Source: Lacticaseibacillus daqingensis
Lineage (GTDB): Bacteria; Bacillota; Bacilli; Lactobacillales; Lactobacillaceae
Direction of reading: 5' to 3'
NCBI RefSeq assembly: GCF_003946115.1
Contig: NZ_RHOH01000016.1
Span: 1 to 35,720 of the forward strand
DNA length: 35,720 nucleotides
In this document: positions 25,986 through 33,371 of the stretch, one piece after another
How the letters are laid out: every line of letters starts with the position of its first letter
How positions within the stretch are numbered: position 1 is the stretch's first letter
The notes under the pieces: generated by a model
Told to the model about the DNA's origin: nothing
What the model saw: the letters and a program-made list of their open reading frames with translations, nothing else
The model's database searches: none
Program-made: the position numbers and the translations under genes

Positions 25986-26830
25986 TCGCCCAGCTCCTTG
26001 AAGCGGGCCGCGTTTTTGGCCAGATAGTTGCCGGCCACCGCGTGCAGCGTGTTGGCCTTCGTGTCGACCTCGTCCACGCGGATCAGGCTCGTGTAGTCCG
26101 TCACCATCCGGTCCCCGGAGAAGTTGCCTTCCGCAAACACGGAAATCCCCACCAGGCTGGCGTCGAACTCGGCGATCAGGCTGCGCATCCCGTTAACGGT
26201 GCCGCCGCCCTTCATGAAGTCATCGACGATCAGGACGCGCGAGCCGGCTGGCAGGCTGCGCTTGGACAGCTCCATCTTTTCGATGCGCGCGGAGCTGGCG
26301 GACACGTAGTTCACGCTGACCGTGGAGCCTTCCGTGATCTTGGAGTCACGGCGCACGATCACGAATGGCACGTTCAGGTACTGGCTGACGCTTTGGGCGA
26401 TCGGGATCCCCTTGGTGGCCACCGTCATCACGGCGTCAACATGCGCGTCCAGGTACTGGGTCGCGATCAAGCGCCCGATCTGGCGCAGGACGTCTGGGGT
26501 GCCGAGCAGGTCGGACAGGTAAACATAGCCCCCTGGCAGCAAGCGATCGGTTTCGGACAGCCGGTGTGCCATCTCGGTGATGAACCCCGTTGCCTCAGCC
26601 TCCCCCATGATCGGAATATACCGTACCCCACCGGCTGCCCCGGGCACCGTTTCAAGGATGCCGGTCTGCCGCTGGGCAAACGTGCGCCGAACGATCGCCA
26701 GATCCTCTGAAATCGAGGACTTCGCGGATTCGTAGCGCTTCGAGAAGAAGGTCAGGGGCACCAAGGTGTGGGGCCGCTCCAAGAGGTAGCGGGTCATGTC
26801 GATCAAACGGTCACTGCGCCGTACTTTCAT
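25982..26830 (-). CDS. purR: Purine operon repressor
   Basis: 282 residues from ATG 26830, with AGGAGAACATT upstream. The N-terminal winged helix (MKVRRSDRLIDMTRYLLERPHTLVPLTFFSKRYESAKSSISEDL) and the C-terminal phosphoribosyltransferase-like domain with the PRPP motif VLIVDDFMKGGGT identify the B. subtilis type PurR. It binds PurBoxes; PRPP releases it. Its residues GGVRYIP and SKITEGSTVSVNYVS are also family hallmarks. Several PurBox-like sequences precede the gene, so it probably controls itself and the coupled VanZ-RDD gene. In lactobacilli it also can act as an activator. Confidence 0.96.
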   Translation of the reverse strand: MKVRRSDRLIDMTRYLLERPHTLVPLTFFSKRYESAKSSISEDLAIVRRTFAQRQTGILETVPGAAGGVRYIPIMGEAEATGFITEMAHRLSETDRLLPGGYVYLSDLLGTPDVLRQIGRLIATQYLDAHVDAVMTVATKGIPIAQSVSQYLNVPFVIVRRDSKITEGSTVSVNYVSASSARIEKMELSKRSLPAGSRVLIVDDFMKGGGTVNGMRSLIAEFDASLVGISVFAEGNFSGDRMVTDYTSLIRVDEVDTKANTLHAVAGNYLAKNAARFKELGE

Positions 26831-26848
26831 AATAATGTTCTCCTAACT

Positions 26849-26954
26849 CCGAATATTTGGATTATCGTGCAGGTTAATGCTGCAATCTCCAATATTATAT
26901 GGGATTGTTCTCGTAATTCCTAGATAAAACCGTAAAAAAAGCCTAATTGTTCGG
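26849..26954 (-). promoter_or_regulatory. purR promoter with PurBoxes
   Basis: Minus-strand TATAAT (26894-26899). A PurBox core CCGAACAAT lies at 26946-26954 (full match to CCGAACWWT) and a weaker GAGAACAAT at 26903-26911, both in the same direction and 43 bp apart. A third, CCGAATATT (26849-26857), lies in the opposite direction within the leader. No clear -35 is seen, as in activator- or repressor-shaped promoters. Confidence 0.6.
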
Positions 26955-27046
26955 CGAATTTGCAATTTTGGCCAAATATTGTCCAGCAATGTTGCATTTT
27001 TGTCTGAACCGCGCCCTGCCCAGTCGCTGACGCACGGCGCCAGCCG

Positions 27047-27073
27047 CAAAAAACGCCCGCATGCGCGGACGTT
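27047..27073 (-). terminator. Intrinsic terminator after the cation efflux gene
   Basis: AACGTCCGC/GCGGGCGTT hairpin (one mismatch) followed by TTTT on the minus strand, about 30 bp beyond the stop. Confidence 0.75.
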
Positions 27074-27103
27074 TGGCATTGCAGTTTCGCTGTGTGCGGC
27101 CGC

Positions 27104-27982
27104 TCAGTACGGATTATCCCGCGCCTGAAGCGGCTGATAGTCGCCGTATTCGACTTGGATGGTGACATGGGCGATTTCAAACGTGTGGCGGAGCTTGTGG
27201 CCCAGCTGCTCCAGGAACTGGTCGTTATTGCAGCTGGTGGTGCGCGTCACGTGCACCGTCAGGGCGACGTCTGTCGTGCCCAGCGCCCAAATGTGCAGGT
27301 CGTGGCACGCCGTCACAGTTGGAAAGGCTTCGATCAGCGCTTTCACCGCCGCCGTATCGATGGCCTTGGGCACTGCCGCCATCGCCAAGTTCACCGCGTC
27401 TTTGAGCAACCCCCAGGTGCTGGCTAGGACCACCAGGGCCACTAGGATCGACACCAGCGGGTCAAGCCACGCCCACCCGGTCATCAGCGTCAGCCCCCCG
27501 GCGATCACCACCCCCAAGGAGACGCCCGCGTCCGCGGCCATGTGCAGGAACGCACCGCGCACGTTCAGATCATGCTGCTGGCCGTGGTGAAACAGCAGCG
27601 CGGTGCCTCCGTTGACCAGGATCCCCACGCCGGCAACGGCCATCACCACGCCACCAGCCACCGGCTGGGCGTGGCTGAACCGCGTGACGGCCTCCACGAT
27701 GATGGCGCCCATGGCAACCAGCAAGAACACGGCGTTGATCAGCGCCGCCAGGATGGACGAGCTCTTGTATCCGTATGTTCGCCGGATGGTCGGCTGCCGG
27801 CAGGACAGCCAGTCGGCAAACCACGCGATCCCCAGGCCCAGCACGTCACTGAGGTTGTGCATCGCATCAGCGATCAGTGCCACCGAGCCGATGCCCAGCC
27901 CAAAAGCCACCTCCGCAATAATGTAGCCCGCATTAAGGCCGATCCCCCACCGAAACGCTTGATTCGGTTTTGACTGTTTCAT
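27104..27982 (-). CDS. Cation diffusion facilitator (CzcD/ZitB-like zinc/metal exporter)
   Basis: 292 residues from ATG 27982, with AGAGGTGG upstream; the extension to 28054 is dropped for lack of family similarity. Six membrane spans. Metal sites: DAMHNLSDV in TM2 (Asp-x-x-His-x-x-x-Asp) and HMAADAGVS in TM5 (His-x-x-x-Asp), the HDHD-like set of zinc-preferring members. A His-containing loop (GTALLFHHGQQHDLN) lies between TM4 and TM5 and the cytosolic ferredoxin-like domain closes the protein (HDLHIWALGTTDVALTVHV). It exports divalent metal, probably Zn2+, in exchange for protons. Metal specificity is inferred. Confidence 0.92.
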   Translation of the reverse strand: MKQSKPNQAFRWGIGLNAGYIIAEVAFGLGIGSVALIADAMHNLSDVLGLGIAWFADWLSCRQPTIRRTYGYKSSSILAALINAVFLLVAMGAIIVEAVTRFSHAQPVAGGVVMAVAGVGILVNGGTALLFHHGQQHDLNVRGAFLHMAADAGVSLGVVIAGGLTLMTGWAWLDPLVSILVALVVLASTWGLLKDAVNLAMAAVPKAIDTAAVKALIEAFPTVTACHDLHIWALGTTDVALTVHVTRTTSCNNDQFLEQLGHKLRHTFEIAHVTIQVEYGDYQPLQARDNPY

Positions 27983-28009
27983 CTGCCGCCACCTCTTTCT
28001 GTCCCCTTC

Positions 28010-28038
28010 ATTGTGCGGAGTCCCACAGGCAAAGTCAA
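28010..28038 (-). promoter_or_regulatory. Promoter of the cation efflux gene
   Basis: Minus-strand TTGACT (28033-28038), 17 bp, CACAAT (28010-28015), 28 bp before the ATG. Confidence 0.5.
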
Positions 28039-28082
28039 CCGCACTCAGCCCCAAGTCTGACGGCCAACCGCGCGATCACTGC

Positions 28083-28093
28083 TATAATGGAGG
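28083..28093 (+). promoter_or_regulatory. -10 element for the small unknown gene
   Basis: TATAAT (28083-28088) followed by GGAGG, 52 bp before the start at 28141; no good -35. Confidence 0.5.
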
Positions 28094-28140
28094 CACAAAA
28101 CGGCAGGCGGGGGGCCGCTTGCCTTGGAGGAGGCACCATC

Positions 28141-28515
28141 ATGCGAGAAGATGAACAACGGGCGCTGCGCTGGCTTGAAGTCTTTACCACGGCATTCGAG
28201 CAGACCGATCAGACCAGTGGACTCGCCCGGCAAGTCCTGACGCAGTTGCAAGACACTGATGCGTTGCTGGCCACGGACCGGTACTCGGGGTTTGGGTTCA
28301 ACACCGAGTACGAGCGCTGTTTGCGAACCGTTACCCGCGCCCTCACGTTTGACGAACTGACGCTTGGCCCGGCTGCCGAGCAGCTGTGGCGCACCCACCC
28401 GATCCGGCTGGGTCAGCGCTGGGACCTCACCGACCCCGAGGGCCGCTTCGATCCGCCAGCAAGTAGCTATCGCCCCACCAAGCACCATTTTTGGCAACTG
28501 CGCAAACATAGTTGA
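28141..28515 (+). CDS. Small soluble protein of unknown function
   Basis: 124 residues from ATG 28141, with GGAGGAGG 10 bases upstream; the open frame further upstream passes through the promoter. The sequence is acidic and helical in its first half (EDEQRALRWLEVFTTAFEQTDQ) and has a basic, Trp/His-containing tail (YRPTKHHFWQLRKHS). No membrane segment, cysteine pair or known motif is seen. Neighbours (a divergent metal exporter and the convergent ispE) give no clue. A large hairpin begins five bases beyond the stop. Confidence 0.65.
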   Translation: MREDEQRALRWLEVFTTAFEQTDQTSGLARQVLTQLQDTDALLATDRYSGFGFNTEYERCLRTVTRALTFDELTLGPAAEQLWRTHPIRLGQRWDLTDPEGRFDPPASSYRPTKHHFWQLRKHS

Positions 28516-28519
28516 GTTT

Positions 28520-28571
28520 AACCCGGCAGACCGACCAACCCCACAGTTTGGGTTGGCCGGCCTGCCGGGTT
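28520..28571. repeat. Large stem-loop after the small gene
   Basis: AACCCGGCAG (28520-28529) pairs with CTGCCGGGTT (28562-28571). The stem continues inward as CCG/CGG and CCAACCC/GGGTTGG, giving about 20 paired bases with two single mismatches and a loop of eight. No T-run follows on either strand, so it is not a standard terminator; it may protect the mRNA end. Confidence 0.6.
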
Positions 28572-28650
28572 GGCTTGCAGGGGCGGCGCATGTGCGCACG
28601 ACCCTGATCCGCTTCGTGGCGCGCACGCGGCCTCACTCGTTTGCCCGCAG

Positions 28651-28677
28651 CAAAAAAGCGGCATCATCCGCCGCTTT
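28651..28677 (-). terminator. Intrinsic terminator after ispE
   Basis: AAAGCGGC/GCCGCTTT hairpin followed by TTT on the minus strand, directly after the ispE stop. Confidence 0.85.
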
Positions 28678-28678
28678 C

Positions 28679-29527
28679 CTAACCAAGTGTTCGCACGAGG
28701 TACACCTCGCGACAAAACCCCTTCATACTATTGTAAACGCGCTGCGCCCGGCTCGCCTTTTCACACAGGCCAAACACGGTGGGCCCGCTGCCTGACATCT
28801 GCGCTACGGTCGCGCCATACCGCAGGAAACGCTGCTTGAGCGCTGTGATCTCGGGGTGCCGGCTAGCCGTCAGCTGTTCCAAGCTGTTCGACATGCCACT
28901 GGCCATCAGTGCAAAATCATGCGTTTGGATCCCGGTCACCACCGCGGCCGTGTTCGGTCGCGGCATCGGCTGCTCGTAGTCGATCGCGTTCAGGATGCTC
29001 GGCGTCGACACCGACACCCGCGGTTTGGCCAGCACGACCCAGCAGCTGGGCATGGTGCCCAATGGCTGCACGACCTCCCCGCGGCCGGTCACCAAGGCCG
29101 TCCGCGAGTAAACGCAAAACGGTACGTCAGAGTCGACGGTCAGGCCGATCCGCGCCAGTTCTGCGTGACTGTAACCCAGTTGCCAAAGTTGGTTCAACCC
29201 CCGCAACACGGCCGCGGCATCGGACGAGCCGCCGCCAAGCCCGGCCGCGACCGGAATGTGCTTGTCGATGTGGATGCGGGCCCCAGCGGTCACTCCGGCG
29301 GCCGCGCGCAACGCATTGGCCGCCTGGTACGCAAGGTTCCGCGGGTCCTCTGGCAAGAAGCCGCTGTCCGTGGTCACCTGAATCGTTTTGGCTGGTTGAA
29401 TGTGCACGTAATCGGCCAAATCGACGGCGGTCATCACCATTTTCCACTCGTGCTCACCGTCCTGGTGCCGGTACAAGGCATCAAGGCTGAGATTGATCTT
29501 GGCCGGGGCTTTCTGGATTATTTCCAT
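28679..29527 (-). CDS. ispE: 4-diphosphocytidyl-2-C-methyl-D-erythritol kinase
   Basis: 282 residues from ATG 29527. A GHMP kinase: KAPAKINLSLD at the start, the ATP-binding PVAAGLGGGSSDAAAVLRGL, and MSGSGPTVFGLCE near the end. IspE phosphorylates CDP-methylerythritol in the non-mevalonate isoprenoid pathway. Lactobacilli generally use the mevalonate pathway yet many keep an IspE-like gene beside purR, so the true substrate in this lineage is open. The start has only a weak AGGA. TATACT at 29556-29561 (minus strand) may be its -10. Confidence 0.92.
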   Translation of the reverse strand: MEIIQKAPAKINLSLDALYRHQDGEHEWKMVMTAVDLADYVHIQPAKTIQVTTDSGFLPEDPRNLAYQAANALRAAAGVTAGARIHIDKHIPVAAGLGGGSSDAAAVLRGLNQLWQLGYSHAELARIGLTVDSDVPFCVYSRTALVTGRGEVVQPLGTMPSCWVVLAKPRVSVSTPSILNAIDYEQPMPRPNTAAVVTGIQTHDFALMASGMSNSLEQLTASRHPEITALKQRFLRYGATVAQMSGSGPTVFGLCEKASRAQRVYNSMKGFCREVYLVRTLG

Positions 29528-29624
29528 TCCTACCACCAGTCTCTTGTTTTCCTTCAGTATACTGGTTTCGCAGCAAAAAAGACACGCCTTCTGGTGCTGG
29601 ATCGTGCAATCCCGCCCAACCCAA

Positions 29625-29666
29625 AAGGGACGCCCGAGTTCGCGCCTGCGCGCTTCGGGCATCCCT
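29625..29666 (-). terminator. Terminator after the GH84 gene
   Basis: AAGGGATGCCCGA pairs with TCGGGCGTCCCTT (one mismatch) around a GC-rich loop, followed by TTTT-like residues on the minus strand, about 15 bp beyond the stop at 29681. Confidence 0.75.
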
Positions 29667-29680
29667 TCATTAGCGTGTGA

Positions 29681-32600
29681 CTAGTGGCGCCGCGACTTCA
29701 CCGTGACCCCCATCAAGCTCAGCACCGCCACCAAGGCGCCCAGCAGGGCAACTTGAGGGCTAGTGGCCTCACCGGTTTGCGGCAGGGTCGCCTGACCCGA
29801 TGTCTTGGCCTTGGCCTTGGCCGGCCCAGACGCGGCCAGCGGCGTTGCAGTGGCGGCGGCGCCCGCCTCGTGCGCCGCGGTGGCTTGCTGCCCCCCTTGC
29901 GCTTGTGCCGGGTCATCGTCATCTGCTTGCGGTTGCGTGGTCGTAGCTAAGGCCGCCAGATCCGTCGTGCTCAGTCCCAGTTCGGCCACCGAAAAGCTGG
30001 TCGTGGTCGGATCGACCACCAGTCGTAGCCCGGTGATCGCCCCTTCAGGCACGGCCACCCGCAGGATCTCCTGTGCCCCGGTGGTGGTGCCGACCGTAGT
30101 CCATGTGCCGTCGAGCTGGACCTGAAGCGTGCCTTTGACTGCGCCCACGAACGCCACCGACTTTGCATCGGTCACTGGCGTCAGTGGCGTGTTGGTGATG
30201 GTGCCGCTTTGAGTGGCATCCGTGAGCGTCCCGGTAAAGGTCGTGGCGGTTTTCCCGTCAAACACCGTGTCCGCGGATTGCCCGTCGACCCCGGTGAGGT
30301 TCGTGACGGGAATGCCCGCCCCCATGTCAACGGTGACCTCACGAACTTGGGGCCAGCCCGTCGTGGTGCCCTTCAAGGTGATGAAAACATATTGGCCAAA
30401 CACCGGCTTGTCCAGCGTCAAATGGAAGTTGGCGGTGGCGGTCACTTGGCCAACCGCGACCTTATCGCTCCCATCCGCCTTCGTGCCCACCGCGATCGTG
30501 GCACCGGTCAGCAACCCGTCAGAGGTCTGAGTATCGTCTTTCCCCTGACGAATGAAGATCTGCTGCACCTCGCCCGGTTCATCGAGCTGATAAACCACGG
30601 ACTGTCCAGAATGACCGGTCGTATTCGCCCAGAACTTCGTGTTGATGTCGCCATCACTCATATTTTCTGGCGCATTCGCGGCGTACTGCTTCATGTCGGT
30701 GGTCGCCGACCCGCTCAGTTGCGCCGTCCCGTTCGCGAAGGCGCGAAGGGCCAGCCAGTTGTCCAGGGCCGTGTTGGCCATCGTCACCTCGGCTTGGAAC
30801 TCGCCATCGCCAATCGATGGGATCTTCGCATCGCCGCCTTTTCCCTTGAGGTCTGGCAAAACGGGTGCGCGTGCAGTGGCCGTGTCGCTGACGATCTTTT
30901 GCATCAGCGCGGCCATCGTTGCAGGCGCCGTGCGCAGATCGTGCGAGAGTTCAACCACCTGCAGCGCATCCAGCTCGACTTGCGCCCACTGGGAAGCGGC
31001 CGTGAGCCACGGCAAGGCATCCGTATAAAAGCCCGGCACCGCTAGCTGCTGCAGGCTGGTTGGCAGGTTCAGCAACGTCGTTAAATGAGTCTTCAGGGCG
31101 GTGAACGCCTGCGTGTACGCCTCAGTGCCGTAGGTCGCCTGGTTCAACGCGTCAACAAGGCCAGTTAGAATCGGCGCCTTGGCTTGGCCCGTCCCAGGTT
31201 CCCAGTTCTGATTCAGATCGACGAATGCGCGCAAGGCGTCCTGCGTCGTCGCATCAGGCCCAGCCAGGGTCTCAACGGTCGCGGTCATCGAAGCCTGCCC
31301 ATCGTACCCACTAGCGTTCCACATGTAATCCCCAAAACTGCCGACCCCGATCCAGCTGGCGTACGGTTGAGACATCGGATTGGCTGTGAATCCGTCCGTG
31401 ACCTGATACAGATCGGCTGCCCGCCCGTTGACCGGGTTCAGGTACAACCGGTTCGCATTCCCATCGTTGACCGGGAAATTGTCCCAGATGAGCAGGTGGT
31501 CGGTGTTGTAAGCCGTTGCCGCCTGATCGACTGAATCCGCCGTGATCTTATCGGAAAACGTGCCCGTCCCCGTCCACTGCACCCGGATGTTGGGATCAAG
31601 GGCGTTGCCCAGTGCCGTTTTGTACGTGCTCGTCTTCGTCCCGGTATATTCCGTTGGCACCATCCAAAGGGCAGGCAGGCCATTAGCTTCAATGTACGTT
31701 TTTTCCAGCCGGTTCAGATAATCCGCCTGCGCCGCCGCCAGTGACGAGAAGTGGCTGGCGTCCGCCGCGGTCATTGTGGTTGGAATATCGTCCAGCGCAA
31801 TGTAAAACTGGGTGACCCCCACGGCACGAAGTTGGTCAAACTTGGCGATAGTGGTCGCCAGATCTGCCGCGCTTGAGTAGGTGATGTCATTCCCGGGTGA
31901 TAGGGCGAACACAAAGGCGATGTGGTCATTCTTGGCCGCCGTCACGAGGTCCTGGATCTCCGCCAGCTTATCGGCCGGATAAAGGGCCTTCCAGTCATCC
32001 CGCAGGTAACTGTCATCTTTGGCCGAGTAAATGTAAGTGTTCATCCGGTGCGCGGCCATAAAATCAAATAGGTCCTTGCGCGCCTGATCGGTCCACGGCG
32101 TACCGTAAAACCCTTCGATCACCCCACGAACACGCATCTCAGGCGACTCGTAATCAGCCACCGTGCTGAGGTCCGTCTTGGCCTCCGCGCTGGCGATCAC
32201 CTGATTCAAGGCATAAAACAGCCCGGTGGCGTCTTTTCCTTGAATGGTCAAAACAGACTGGTCGCCAAGCATGCCCGCTTTGATCAGATACCCCTCATCG
32301 TTCAGCGTGGTGACCGCTGCCCCGTGTAGCGCTGCGACCGCATCGCTGACCGCCGTGTCCGCGGCAGTTCCAATGAAGATTTGATCAAAAGTCGCTGCAT
32401 TGGCCTGCACCGCGGCGACCGCCTGATTCGCCAAGTCGGCCGTGGCCGCATCCACCTGCGCGCCGATGGTCACGGTGCTCGTCGTCGCCGCTTTCACCGG
32501 CGGAGTTTGTGCTGCGGCCGCGGCGGCAGTCGCCACCGCCCCATCCGGCGCTGCGTCTACCGCGGGATCTGCCGGATTGACTGCCGACGTTACCGCGACC

Positions 32601-32971
32601 GCTGCGGTCGTGGCTGCGGAAGATGCTGGCGTCTGCGGCGCTGCCGCAACCGGCTCGATCGCGGCCGTTGCATCATTCCCAACAGGCTGCGACGCGGTTT
32701 CCGCCGACGTGTTTGCAGGTGTTACCGAAGCCGCAGTGGTCACTGGCTGTGATGTGGCCGAATCGCGCGCCGCCGCATCCGTCGCAGGCGCTGTCTGATC
32801 CACCGCTGCGGTCGACGTCACATCCCCTGCGGTCACCGCGCCCGTATCCGCGTAAACCACCGCCGGGGCGCCTGCCGTGAACAACGTCACAGCACCAAGG
32901 GTGGCGATCCCCGCCACAACCCACTGACGTCCAGCCTTGTACATCTTATAATGCCGTTTTTGTTCTTGCAT
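29681..32971 (-). CDS. Sortase-anchored GH84 beta-N-acetylglucosaminidase with KxYKxGKxW-type signal
   Basis: 1096 residues. ATG 32971 (AAAGGAGGAGACACTGAG upstream) gives a KxYKxGKxW-type start (HYKMYKAGRQW) and a signal peptide ending VVYADT. In order: an Ala/Thr-rich low-complexity region (~45-170), a GH20b/hexosaminidase-like N domain (~170-270), the GH84 barrel (RGVIEGFYGTPW, HRMNTYIYSAKDD, FALSPGND, catalytic Asp394-Asp395 in FYIALDD), a helical region, a discoidin/CBM32-like domain (~770-900), a linker and LPQTG with a hydrophobic span and RRH tail. GH84 enzymes remove beta-GlcNAc from glycoproteins, hyaluronan-type or mucin glycans. Wall anchoring points to host or matrix glycans. The signal type is best known from adhesins exported by the accessory Sec system. 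Confidence 0.9.
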   Translation of the reverse strand: MQEQKRHYKMYKAGRQWVVAGIATLGAVTLFTAGAPAVVYADTGAVTAGDVTSTAAVDQTAPATDAAARDSATSQPVTTAASVTPANTSAETASQPVGNDATAAIEPVAAAPQTPASSAATTAAVAVTSAVNPADPAVDAAPDGAVATAAAAAAQTPPVKAATTSTVTIGAQVDAATADLANQAVAAVQANAATFDQIFIGTAADTAVSDAVAALHGAAVTTLNDEGYLIKAGMLGDQSVLTIQGKDATGLFYALNQVIASAEAKTDLSTVADYESPEMRVRGVIEGFYGTPWTDQARKDLFDFMAAHRMNTYIYSAKDDSYLRDDWKALYPADKLAEIQDLVTAAKNDHIAFVFALSPGNDITYSSAADLATTIAKFDQLRAVGVTQFYIALDDIPTTMTAADASHFSSLAAAQADYLNRLEKTYIEANGLPALWMVPTEYTGTKTSTYKTALGNALDPNIRVQWTGTGTFSDKITADSVDQAATAYNTDHLLIWDNFPVNDGNANRLYLNPVNGRAADLYQVTDGFTANPMSQPYASWIGVGSFGDYMWNASGYDGQASMTATVETLAGPDATTQDALRAFVDLNQNWEPGTGQAKAPILTGLVDALNQATYGTEAYTQAFTALKTHLTTLLNLPTSLQQLAVPGFYTDALPWLTAASQWAQVELDALQVVELSHDLRTAPATMAALMQKIVSDTATARAPVLPDLKGKGGDAKIPSIGDGEFQAEVTMANTALDNWLALRAFANGTAQLSGSATTDMKQYAANAPENMSDGDINTKFWANTTGHSGQSVVYQLDEPGEVQQIFIRQGKDDTQTSDGLLTGATIAVGTKADGSDKVAVGQVTATANFHLTLDKPVFGQYVFITLKGTTTGWPQVREVTVDMGAGIPVTNLTGVDGQSADTVFDGKTATTFTGTLTDATQSGTITNTPLTPVTDAKSVAFVGAVKGTLQVQLDGTWTTVGTTTGAQEILRVAVPEGAITGLRLVVDPTTTSFSVAELGLSTTDLAALATTTQPQADDDDPAQAQGGQQATAAHEAGAAATATPLAASGPAKAKAKTSGQATLPQTGEATSPQVALLGALVAVLSLMGVTVKSRRH

Positions 32972-33323
32972 CTCAGTGTCTCCTCCTTTGACAGCCACAC
33001 CGAAGCATGCCGTCTACCCGTGTTATCATGACTCGATCGCGCACCAGAAAGTGCGTTCATGGTTTTCGTTCGCGCATCGCCTCCGGTTGAACCATCGCTG
33101 GACTGGCATCACCTCAACCCGTGGGCAAAATGCCCAGCCTGCTCTGGTTCGTCGAGCTGCGTGGCGCATAAGGGGGCGGTCTTTCTACGCATGTCAGGTT
33201 GTAACTCACTGCGCTCGAACAACCTGATCAAATTCATCCTGCCACTCGCGCCTAAGTACGGGCGCAAGCGTCAGGCTGCCATCGTCCAACCCTTATAACC
33301 GCGCCACTTCGCTCTGGTATACA
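32972..33323. other. Non-coding gap upstream of the GH84 gene
   Basis: About 350 bp without a supported gene. A minus-strand CATGATAAC near 33027 might be a -10, and GCAC/GTGC forms a small repeat at 33041-33054. No operator, riboswitch or RNA gene was recognised. Confidence 0.5.
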
Positions 33324-33348
33324 AAAACCACCTGCGTGCGGCAGGTGG
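33324..33348 (-). terminator. Intrinsic terminator after the NagZ-like gene
   Basis: Perfect CCACCTGC/GCAGGTGG stem with a five-base loop followed by TTTTT on the minus strand, 24 bp beyond the stop. Confidence 0.88.
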
Positions 33349-33371
33349 CTGAACGGGGAAGTTGTGTTTGG

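Noticed and set aside
33312-33325. TGGTATACAA as a second NagR-type site before the GH84 gene
   Set aside because: It only half matches the dre core and overlaps the terminator tail of the NagZ-like gene.
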